The notes under the pieces were generated by a model. That model was not told the DNA's origin. It saw nothing but the letters and a program-made list of their open reading frames with translations, and did not search any database. The translations under genes were made by a program, and so were the position numbers. Below are positions 1 through 3,900 of a stretch of DNA of 5,522 bases, piece by piece. Within the stretch, counting starts at the first letter, position 1. Each line of letters opens with the position of its first letter. The stretch comes from Candidatus Bathyarchaeota archaeon (lineage in GTDB: Archaea > Thermoproteota > Bathyarchaeia > 40CM-2-53-6 > RBG-13-38-9). The DNA is taken from contig DAOUZW010000089.1 of NCBI GenBank assembly GCA_030671315.1, positions 1 through 5,522 of the forward strand, written 5' to 3'.

Positions 1-236
1 ATTCTACTGGGCAGCTGCATAAGGGTGGCCCCAACACATGTCTCATTCTTCAATTAGTCGATGAACCAGCCGAACAATTAGAGATCCCAGAAACCGAATA
101 CACCTTCAACTCATTGATACAAGCTCAAGCGTTAGGAGACTATAACGCATTGAAGCAACTTAACCGACGAGTCCTAAGAATAAACCTGAAAAAGGATCCG
201 ATAATAGGACTCTTAAAAATTCTAAATTTGATATGA
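1..236 (+). CDS. pgi: Glucose-6-phosphate isomerase-type protein, C-terminal end (5' truncated by window)
   Basis: The reading frame is open from base 3 to a TGA at 234-236 and encodes the last 77 residues of a protein that starts outside the window. The visible part opens with STGQLHKGGPN and continues through a segment resembling YTFNSLIQAQALGD to a closing NRRVLRINL. This pattern is what I know from the C-terminal sugar isomerase (SIS) domain of phosphoglucose isomerases and of transaldolase/glucose-6-phosphate isomerase fusions. The enzyme would interconvert glucose-6-phosphate and fructose-6-phosphate in the cytoplasm. Whether a transaldolase domain lies upstream cannot be seen. The gene converges on the ribulose-phosphate epimerase gene with only 26 bases between the stop codons, so two sugar-phosphate genes sit tail to tail. 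Confident for the isomerase domain, open for the fusion. Confidence 0.82.
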   Translation, partial: STGQLHKGGPNTCLILQLVDEPAEQLEIPETEYTFNSLIQAQALGDYNALKQLNRRVLRINLKKDPIIGLLKILNLI

Positions 237-262
237 TAATAAGATCTTAATGAAAATCTGAA

Positions 263-892
263 TCATGATACTATCGCGTCATGCAATTCTCTCAGAGCTT
301 TATCTACATCATCACTCTTGAAAATGTACGACCCGGTGGCAAACACATTAGCGCCCGCACCGCTGGCAAATTTTACATTTTCTGGATCCATACAGCCATC
401 CACTTCAATTGGAATATTTTCAGCAAATTCTCTTATTTTTTTGATCTTATCGAGTGTATCTGAAAGAAATACTTCGCAATAGTGTCCGGGATCGGCGGTC
501 ATGACAAGAACTCCATCAATTTTCTTTATATGTTCCAAAACGGTGTCAACTTGTGTTTCTGGTCTCATTGCCAAACTTACTTTAATTTCCCGATTCTTGA
601 CAAATTCTATAGCTTCGCCCACATCTTCCAAAGTCTCAATATGAATAATTATAATATCCACTTTGTCGCCGTTTTCTCTTACCCAGTCCAGAGGGTTTCT
701 AACCATTAAATGTGCTTCATATTCAAAGCCGGTTGGAAGCTTGAAGTCAAAATCTAAAGAAGTATTGGGTACAAATTGGTTATCCATTACATCAATCATT
801 ATCCTCTCTGCTTTGCCTTTCACTTTGTTCAACATTGTATCTATTTGGGATTGTTCTTTAGCTATGATGGCTGGAACAATGAGTGATCTCAT
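263..892 (-). CDS. rpe: Ribulose-phosphate 3-epimerase family protein (divergent)
   Basis: A 209-residue TIM-barrel protein of normal family length. Family landmarks occur in order: VPAII at 6-10 (usually SPSIL), DVMDNQFVPN at 34-43 (usually DVMDGxFVPN), AHLMV at 60-64, IHIE at 83-86, MTADPGH at 131-137, EVDG at 163-166 with the second catalytic Asp165, and ATGSYIF at 185-191 in the phosphate site. Family members interconvert ribulose-5-phosphate and xylulose-5-phosphate using two aspartates and a metal held by two His and two Asp. Here Asp34, His61 and Asp165 are kept, but the first ligand His is Met32. Activity on the classical substrate is therefore likely but not certain, and a related epimerase of another sugar phosphate is possible. 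The ATG at 890-892 is preferred because homology begins there. The longer frame upstream to 967 adds a hydrophobic stretch without family similarity. No Shine-Dalgarno is visible, so the mRNA may be leaderless. Confidence 0.85.
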   Translation of the reverse strand: MRSLIVPAIIAKEQSQIDTMLNKVKGKAERIMIDVMDNQFVPNTSLDFDFKLPTGFEYEAHLMVRNPLDWVRENGDKVDIIIIHIETLEDVGEAIEFVKNREIKVSLAMRPETQVDTVLEHIKKIDGVLVMTADPGHYCEVFLSDTLDKIKKIREFAENIPIEVDGCMDPENVKFASGAGANVFATGSYIFKSDDVDKALRELHDAIVS

Positions 893-917
893 GAAGGAAA
901 CGTAGAAAAATATCTTT

Positions 918-925
918 GTAATAAA
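918..925 (-). promoter_or_regulatory. Possible TATA box for the epimerase gene
   Basis: On the minus strand this reads TTTATTAC and is centred about 30 bases before the ATG at 892. That is the spacing expected for a leaderless archaeal mRNA. The box is weak, and read-through from the upstream tRNA-Ala gene is an alternative source of transcription. Confidence 0.35.
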
Positions 926-1028
926 CATGCATGTCAATCTACATGGCAAATCAAACGCATGTTTCATCTAATAATACGAGTTAGTATTGTGGTGGACCGG
1001 GCGAGATTTGAACCCGCGACCTTCTGGT

Positions 1029-1043
1029 TTCTTGGCATTCGCC
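1029..1043 (-). other. tRNA-Ala intron 2, canonical 37/38, 15 bases
   Basis: The outer helix is TCTGG/CCAGA, the central helix TTTG/CAAG, the bulges CAG and AAA, and a two-pair inner stem is capped by GAAT. Cuts at CA^G and AA^A give the normal seven-base loop TTTGCAA. At 15 bases it is near the lower size limit for archaeal tRNA introns. Confidence 0.92.
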
Positions 1044-1059
1044 TGCAAACCAGACATTC

Positions 1060-1078
1060 TTTGGCCTCCATGTGGAGT
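1060..1078 (-). other. tRNA-Ala intron 1, D-loop, 19 bases (about position 21/22)
   Basis: The junctions fold as a bulge-helix-bulge. The central helix is TGGT/GCCA (one G-U pair), the bulges are ATA and AAG, and the inner hairpin is CTCC-ACAT-GGAG. Cutting each bulge between its second and third base removes 19 bases and restores a ten-base D-loop with a four-pair stem. The outer helix is poor because the D-stem lies further out. Confidence 0.85.
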
Positions 1079-1250
1079 ATACCAGGCTGAACTACCGGCC
1101 CATAATTCCAGCCTAACGACGCGGTCATGTAGATTAATCTTTCTTAATGTATGTTGATATTTATTCCTTGACTAAAGAACAATTTTATTTTATCCGCTTT
1201 TTTGGGATAATCATTAACATGATTTCTGAAAATGAGGGCCGCCGCGGGGA

Positions 1251-1269
1251 ATTTCACGTCATTCGACGT
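1251..1269 (-). other. tRNA-His intron 3, T-loop 59/60, 19 bases
   Basis: A complete BHB: outer helix CGGGG/CCCCG, central helix TTCA/TGAA, bulges AAA and ATT, inner hairpin CGTC-GAAT-GACG. Removal leaves the standard T-loop TTCAAAT. Confidence 0.92.
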
Positions 1270-1293
1270 TTTGAACCCCGCCTCCAGGCTCCA

Positions 1294-1318
1294 TTGGCCA
1301 AGACTTTTAGAAGTCTTT
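1294..1318 (-). other. tRNA-His intron 2, inside the anticodon (34/35), 25 bases
   Basis: This intron separates G34 from U35-G36. The central helix GGCC/GGCC is perfect, the bulges are TGA and AAT, and the inner hairpin is AAGACTT-CTAA-AAGTCTT. There is almost no outer helix, so it is a relaxed, one-sided BHB. Cuts at TG^A and AA^T give the loop CTGTGGA. Confidence 0.9.
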
Positions 1319-1339
1319 CAGGCCTGTACGCTAACCAGG

Positions 1340-1364
1340 CTCCGCAGAGATTTTGATATCTCTT
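1340..1364 (-). other. tRNA-His intron 1, D-loop 15/16, 25 bases
   Basis: The inner hairpin AGAGAT-ATCAAA-ATCTCT is perfect. The preferred cuts (AG^A and AG^C) restore the D-loop AGCCTGGTTA. The central helix ACGT/GCGG then has one A-G mismatch and one G-U pair, so this is a relaxed BHB. The boundary could shift together at both ends by a base. Confidence 0.75.
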
Positions 1365-1407
1365 CTACGTTACGGCGGCCATCTTCTTCTCTTGAAAAAC
1401 TTGTGAG

Positions 1408-1416
1408 AAATTTAAG
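1408..1416 (-). promoter_or_regulatory. TATA box for tRNA-His
   Basis: On the minus strand this reads CTTAAATTT, a good archaeal TATA box, centred about 32 bases before the tRNA 5' end. That predicts a start site near 1386 and a leader of only a few bases for RNase P. Confidence 0.6.
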
Positions 1417-1452
1417 GGTTTGGTGAGCCAAATACCGCCAGTTTTATGAGCA

Positions 1453-1460
1453 TTTTATAT
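1453..1460 (+). promoter_or_regulatory. TATA box for the Nudix gene
   Basis: TTTTATAT is centred about 38 bases before the TTG start, so a start site near 1482 and a leader of about 12 bases are expected. It is divergent from the tRNA-His promoter, with about 36 bases between the two boxes. Confidence 0.5.
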
Positions 1461-1494
1461 TCTTTCAATAACATTCTCTTTTGAGGCTCCTAGA

Positions 1495-2037
1495 TTGAGT
1501 GATTTTAAGATCTTACCAGGATCCAAAAAGATCTATGATGGCAAAGTAATCAGCCTTAGAATTGATAGAATTCAGCTCTCAAGTGGAGATGTTTTTGAAC
1601 GGGAGGTTATTGAGCATCCTGGAGCTGTAGCTATGTTACCGTTTTTAGATGATGGAAGGCTCTTACTAATCAAGCAGTATCGGCATCCAGTAGGTGAAGT
1701 GCTTCTTGAGATTCCCGCTGGCACATTACATAAGAATGAGGATCCCAAAGACTGCGCTCGACGGGAACTTATAGAAGAGACAGGCTATGAAGCGGGTAAA
1801 ATAGAGGCACTAATTAGCTGTTTTTTGGCTCCAGGATACAGTAGTGAGAAAATTCATCTATTTCACGCCTCAGAATTGAGAAGAGTCGGGGATAGTCCTG
1901 ACATTGATGAAATGATTGAACTATATCCAATCTCAATCGAGAAAGTTCAAGACATGATTAAGACTGGAGAAATAACTGATGCTAAAACCATCTCCGGTAT
2001 ATCATATCTTCTACTAATGGGCAATTTCAAAAGTTAA
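1495..2037 (+). CDS. Nudix hydrolase, ADP-ribose pyrophosphatase type
   Basis: A 180-residue cytoplasmic Nudix protein. The Nudix box is complete: G76, E82, then RELIEETGY at 90-98, with Arg90, Glu91, Glu94 and Glu95 as the Mg-binding core. Pro113 lies 16 residues after Gly97, in the context LAPGYSSEKIHLF. That is the established marker of the ADP-ribose pyrophosphatase subfamily, so the likely reaction is ADP-ribose to AMP and ribose-5-phosphate. The N-terminal beta-sheet segment and the ending fit the NudF-like length. The start is TTG at 1495, because no ATG precedes the conserved region and an upstream ATG at 1446 runs into a stop. GAGG at 1483-1486 may help initiation. The gene stands alone between tRNA-His (divergent) and tRNA-Leu (same strand). 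Confidence 0.92.
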   Translation: MSDFKILPGSKKIYDGKVISLRIDRIQLSSGDVFEREVIEHPGAVAMLPFLDDGRLLLIKQYRHPVGEVLLEIPAGTLHKNEDPKDCARRELIEETGYEAGKIEALISCFLAPGYSSEKIHLFHASELRRVGDSPDIDEMIELYPISIEKVQDMIKTGEITDAKTISGISYLLLMGNFKS

Positions 2038-2045
2038 ATGCTAAA

Positions 2046-2055
2046 GTTTATTTTT
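2046..2055 (+). promoter_or_regulatory. T-rich element: TATA box for tRNA-Leu, possible terminator of the Nudix gene
   Basis: GTTTATTTTT starts nine bases after the Nudix stop codon and is centred about 29 bases before tRNA-Leu. The position fits a TATA box. The T-run could also end Nudix transcription, since archaeal termination relies on T-runs. Confidence 0.5.
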
Positions 2056-2093
2056 ATCTGAGCAGATTCATGCTCTGTGCGGGGGTACCCGAG

Positions 2094-2122
2094 ACCTCGT
2101 AAAGAGATTTACGAGGCAGGAA
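2094..2122 (+). other. tRNA-Leu intron 1, D-loop 15/16, 29 bases
   Basis: The inner hairpin CCTCGTAAA-GAGA-TTTACGAGG has nine pairs. The bulges are AGA and AAT, and the central helix CCCG/CAGG has one C-A mismatch. Cuts at AG^A and AA^T give the usual leucine D-loop GAGTCTGGCTAAA. Confidence 0.82.
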
Positions 2123-2140
2123 TCTGGCTAAAGGGGCAGG

Positions 2141-2167
2141 GTTACAGATTTGCGTCTGTAATGCCAG
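2141..2167 (+). other. tRNA-Leu intron 2, anticodon stem 30/31, 27 bases
   Basis: The central helix GGCA/TGCC is perfect, the bulges are GGG and AGA, and the inner hairpin is TTACAGA-TTTGCG-TCTGTAA. Removal joins CAGG to A and completes the 5' strand of the anticodon stem, which then pairs with TCCTG. Confidence 0.9.
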
Positions 2168-2174
2168 ACTTAAG

Positions 2175-2196
2175 ATCTTCAATGGAAGTATGAGCC
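2175..2196 (+). other. tRNA-Leu intron 3, canonical 37/38, 22 bases
   Basis: The outer helix CAGGA/TCCTG exists only after intron 2 is gone. The central helix is CTTA/TGAG, the bulges are AGA and CCA, and the inner hairpin is CTTC-AATG-GAAG with a small internal loop. Cuts at AG^A and CC^A give the loop CTTAAGA. Confidence 0.88.
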
Positions 2197-2304
2197 ATCC
2201 TGTGGTGTAGACCTTCGTGGGTTCGAATCCCACTCCCCGCACCTACATAAACATGAATCCAGCCGCTAGATGAATGATTACAATAGTGTAATTGGGTCTT
2301 TGAT

Positions 2305-2895
2305 TTGATTAATAGAGAAGCCAATAGCAAGAAAATGATGGAACGCTTACAGGTTAACAACTTACATTTCAACAACACAGCCGATTTTCTCTTGACCAAC
2401 ATATCGGGTTCAAGAGTGTTAAGCGTCGGATGCGGATCTGGTGATATAGAGAAAATTATCAAGTTTAATGGATCAAAAGAAATCATGGGTCTTGAAATAT
2501 CCAAATCCGAAAATCCCAAGATTCCTATACAGTTATACGATGGAGAAGAATTTCCCTTTGAAAATAATAGTTTTGATACAGTCCTCTTTGTTTATTGTCT
2601 ACACCATACTAAAAGTCTCCAGGAAATTCGTAGATTAATGGAGGAAGCAGCTAGAGTATCAAAGAAAGAAATTCTGATACTTGATCATGTTTATAGCAAC
2701 ATACTTGAAAGGTTTGGATTAATCCTTTTTGACTACTGCTGGAATAAAGTATTTTATTTAAAATTAAAAATGCCTATCACTTTTAATTATCTGAAAGAAG
2801 GAGAATGGCGCAAGTTATTTGATGACATGTGTCTCAAAGTTGTAGGGAAAGAAAATCCTTTTAGATCTTGCATCTTCTTCAAACTTACTCGTTAA
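2305..2895 (+). CDS. Class I SAM-dependent methyltransferase (substrate unknown)
   Basis: A small methyltransferase of the Methyltransf_11 type, 196 residues if read from TTG at 2305. The SAM-binding motif I is VLSVGCGSGD at 38-47. An acidic residue at the end of strand 2 (Glu64 in GLEIS) should hold the ribose hydroxyls. The post-II region has the familiar PFENNSFDTVLFVYCLHHT at 84-102, and ILILDHV around 122-128 is a likely strand 5. The remaining part is rich in aromatic residues (for example FDYCWNKVFYLKLK) and probably forms the substrate cap, but its substrate is not readable from sequence. An in-frame ATG pair at 2335-2340 is an equally reasonable start, giving a protein ten or eleven residues shorter with the conserved core intact. 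Neither start has a clear Shine-Dalgarno or TATA box. Transcription might run on from tRNA-Leu 63 bases upstream. Confidence 0.85.
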   Translation: MINREANSKKMMERLQVNNLHFNNTADFLLTNISGSRVLSVGCGSGDIEKIIKFNGSKEIMGLEISKSENPKIPIQLYDGEEFPFENNSFDTVLFVYCLHHTKSLQEIRRLMEEAARVSKKEILILDHVYSNILERFGLILFDYCWNKVFYLKLKMPITFNYLKEGEWRKLFDDMCLKVVGKENPFRSCIFFKLTR

Positions 2896-2943
2896 TTTGT
2901 GTACATACTAAAAATGTACAGGCTTTCTATAGCCGGGCGCATC

Positions 2944-2952
2944 TATTTTAAA
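2944..2952 (+). promoter_or_regulatory. TATA box for the cupin gene
   Basis: TATTTTAAA lies about 52 bases before the ATG at 3001, predicting a start site near 2975 and a leader that contains the AGAGGAA ribosome binding site at 2988-2994. Its position inside the longer open frame argues against a GTG start at 2899. Confidence 0.55.
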
Positions 2953-3000
2953 CAACAGTTCTTATTGAATTATGAAGAATCAGAATATAGAGGAATAGTT

Positions 3001-3351
3001 ATGTCAGACGATAAGTACGATATCCAAAAGATTATCCCTTCGTTAGATACGTTTTCTCCTTTTGATCTATCGGAAGTCGACGGAGAATATTTGGTTAGAA
3101 TAGCGAGATTTAGAGGGACATTCCCTTTTCATACACATCCGAAAGATGAATTCTTTCTTACTCTTGAGGGCAGCTTTGCATTAGAAACAAGAGAATCTAA
3201 AATAATTCTTAATCAGGGAGAATGCGCTACTATGAGAGCTGGTTTGGAACATAGACCTACAGGCGAAAAAGATGCTATAGTCCTAACAGTCTTACATAAG
3301 ACAATAAGAACATCTAAACATAATTTTCCTGAGGTAAAAGACAAACTCTGA
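3001..3351 (+). CDS. Single-domain cupin protein
   Basis: A 116-residue one-domain cupin. Motif 1 is G39-x4-HTH-x3-E-x6-G, with His44, His46 and Glu50. Motif 2 contains G73 and AGLEH with His84. All four classical metal ligands are present, so a divalent metal in the beta-barrel is expected. The cupin fold covers mannose-6-phosphate isomerases, dioxygenases and sugar- or regulator-type proteins, and a stand-alone domain this small gives no specific reaction. The start at ATG 3001 is chosen because AGAGGAA lies just upstream and a TATA box precedes that. The open frame extends 34 codons further to GTG 2899, but that part has no cupin similarity. The gene lies between a methyltransferase and msrB on the same strand, each with its own apparent promoter, so no firm functional link follows. 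Confidence 0.85.
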   Translation: MSDDKYDIQKIIPSLDTFSPFDLSEVDGEYLVRIARFRGTFPFHTHPKDEFFLTLEGSFALETRESKIILNQGECATMRAGLEHRPTGEKDAIVLTVLHKTIRTSKHNFPEVKDKL

Positions 3352-3361
3352 TAAAACAAAA

Positions 3362-3369
3362 TAGATTAT
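3362..3369 (+). promoter_or_regulatory. Possible TATA box for msrB
   Basis: TAGATTATA-like sequence is centred about 31 bases before the ATG at 3397. With no Shine-Dalgarno visible, a leaderless msrB mRNA is likely. The AT-rich context gives alternatives nearby (TTAATAATTA at 3377-3386). Confidence 0.4.
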
Positions 3370-3396
3370 AGTTTCCTTAATAATTATTTTTGAATT

Positions 3397-3789
3397 ATGA
3401 CAATTGAAAAATCAGAAGACGAATGGAAAAATAAGTTAACTCCAGAAGAGTACCATGTTCTAAGAGAGAAAGGAACAGAATCACCCTTCACTGGAAAGTT
3501 TTATGAAAACAAGAGTCTAGGAATCTACTACTGTAAAGGTTGTAATAGCAAACTCTTCGAATCAGACAAGAAGTACGATTCTAGATCTGGCTGGCCGAGT
3601 TTTTTTGATGTAGAAAAAGACGCAGTAGAGTTGAAGCCTGATCACAGTATGGGTATGAATCGAATAGAAGTCGCATGTAGACATTGTGGAAGTCATTTAG
3701 GGCATCTATTCGATGACGGCCCGAAACCCACTGGAAAGAGGTATTGTATAAATTCAATATCCTTAGACTTCAAAGAAAAAGAGCGTTAA
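3397..3789 (+). CDS. msrB: Peptide-methionine (R)-S-oxide reductase MsrB
   Basis: A 130-residue MsrB that repairs oxidised methionine (R form) in proteins in the cytoplasm. It shows the whole family pattern: LTPEEYHVLREKGTESPFTGKF-type N-terminus around residues 14-35; zinc-binding pairs Cys46/Cys49 and Cys94/Cys97; RSGWPSFF at 63-70; HCGSHLGHLFDDGP at 96-109; and the catalytic Cys117 in RYCINS. In many MsrB proteins a resolving cysteine sits in the SGCGWPSF motif. Here that position is Ser64 (SRSGWPSF), and the only cysteines are the four zinc ligands and the catalytic one. Reduction of the sulfenic acid is therefore expected to use an external thiol or direct thioredoxin attack. No msrA is seen in the window. 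Length and sequence are intact. Confidence 0.97.
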   Translation: MTIEKSEDEWKNKLTPEEYHVLREKGTESPFTGKFYENKSLGIYYCKGCNSKLFESDKKYDSRSGWPSFFDVEKDAVELKPDHSMGMNRIEVACRHCGSHLGHLFDDGPKPTGKRYCINSISLDFKEKER

Positions 3790-3794
3790 TCCAT

Positions 3795-3821
3795 TTTAGC
3801 ATATGCTGAAACATTTTTTTT
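3795..3821 (+). terminator. Stem-loop plus T8 terminator after msrB
   Basis: TTTAGC-ATAT-GCTGAA (3795-3810) forms a six-pair hairpin with one G-U, followed after three bases by eight T residues at 3814-3821. It starts six bases after the msrB stop. Confidence 0.6.
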
Positions 3822-3878
3822 CGAAATCGACTACTATTCAATTTTATCTAAAATAAATGCTCAAACGGTTATATGAAG

Positions 3879-3885
3879 AAAAAAA
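3879..3885 (-). terminator. T7 run downstream of the surface-protein gene
   Basis: On the minus strand a run of seven T residues begins about 15 bases after the stop codon. This fits an archaeal T-run terminator facing the msrB terminator. The 111 bases between the two convergent genes hold nothing else recognisable. Confidence 0.5.
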
Positions 3886-3900
3886 GGTTGAGTAAAGTTC

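Larger units (their letters stand above)
990..1101 (-). tRNA. tRNA-Ala(UGC), two introns
   Basis: The transcript begins GGGCCGG at 1101 and ends CCGGTCC-A-CCA at 990, giving seven acceptor pairs with the G3:U70 wobble that marks alanine tRNAs. CCA is encoded (990-992). The T arm is GCGGG-TTCAAAT-CTCGC. The anticodon arm is TCTGG/CCAGA around the loop TTTGCAA, with the UGC anticodon at 1047-1045. The D arm closes as GTTC/GAAT only after a 19-base insert is removed. Exons are 1101-1079, 1059-1044 and 1028-990. Introns of 19 and 15 bases leave a 78-base mature tRNA including CCA. A weak AT-rich element (GATTAATC, about 33 bases upstream near 1132-1139) might be the TATA box. The upstream interval to tRNA-His (1102-1236) holds no gene that I can support. 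Confidence 0.93.
936..1135. repeat. 10-bp inverted repeat flanking tRNA-Ala
   Basis: AATCTACATG at 936-945 is the exact reverse complement of CATGTAGATT at 1126-1135. In the minus-strand transcript these arms could pair and enclose the whole tRNA-Ala precursor. The repeat is real, but no function is shown and chance is a fair explanation in AT-rich DNA. Confidence 0.4.
1237..1380 (-). tRNA. tRNA-His(GUG), three introns
   Basis: The acceptor stem is GCCGCCG/CGGCGGC, with an extra G-1 at 1380 opposite C73 at 1237. That extra G-1:C73 pair is the hallmark of histidine tRNA. After three introns are removed the D arm is ACGT/GCGT with loop AGCCTGGTTA, the anticodon arm is CAGGC-CTGTGGA-GCCTG, the variable loop is GAGG and the T arm is CGGGG-TTCAAAT-CCCCG. 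Exons are 1380-1365, 1339-1319, 1293-1270 and 1250-1237. Mature length is 75 bases including G-1, and CCA is not encoded. Read without splicing, the anticodon loop begins CTGAAA and would be mistaken for tRNA-Phe(GAA). The spliced GUG anticodon, together with C73, decides for histidine. Confidence 0.92.
2079..2241 (+). tRNA. tRNA-Leu(UAA), three introns
   Basis: The acceptor stem is GCGGGGG/TCCCCGC, with A73 at 2241 followed by CCT, so CCA is not encoded. The T arm is GTGGG-TTCGAAT-CCCAC. The variable arm is long (14 bases, GGT/ACC stem), as expected for leucine. With three introns removed the D arm is CCC/GGG with loop GAGTCTGGCTAAA, and the anticodon arm is CAGGA-CTTAAGA-TCCTG with UAA at 2171-2173. 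Exons are 2079-2093, 2123-2140, 2168-2174 and 2197-2241; the third is only seven bases. The mature length is 85 bases from a 163-base gene, so introns make up nearly half of it. A TATA-like element sits about 29 bases upstream. Confidence 0.93.

Noticed and set aside
893..967. N-terminal extension of the epimerase to 967
   Set aside because: The 25 extra residues lie before the conserved first beta strand, lack family similarity, and would cover the likely TATA box.
1237..1380. tRNA-Phe(GAA)
   Set aside because: GAA appears only in the unspliced loop. A fitting BHB at 34/35 gives GUG with a correct seven-base loop, and G-1:C73 is specific to histidine.
1232..1426. Open plus-strand frames across 1147-1426
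   Set aside because: They run over the complement of the tRNA-His gene and its upstream region. They have no recognisable protein features, and the tRNA folds explain the sequence fully.
990..2241. Split or permuted tRNA genes
   Set aside because: All exons of each tRNA are contiguous and in order, so ordinary cis-splicing explains every interruption.
2054..2519. Open minus-strand frames across tRNA-Leu and the methyltransferase start
   Set aside because: They are antisense to tRNA-Leu and to the well-supported methyltransferase. The apparent peptide with GIRTHE-like text is the known false product of translating a tRNA antisense.
2899..3000. N-terminal extension of the cupin from GTG 2899
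   Set aside because: No cupin similarity. A TATA box lies inside this stretch and a ribosome binding site directly precedes the ATG at 3001.
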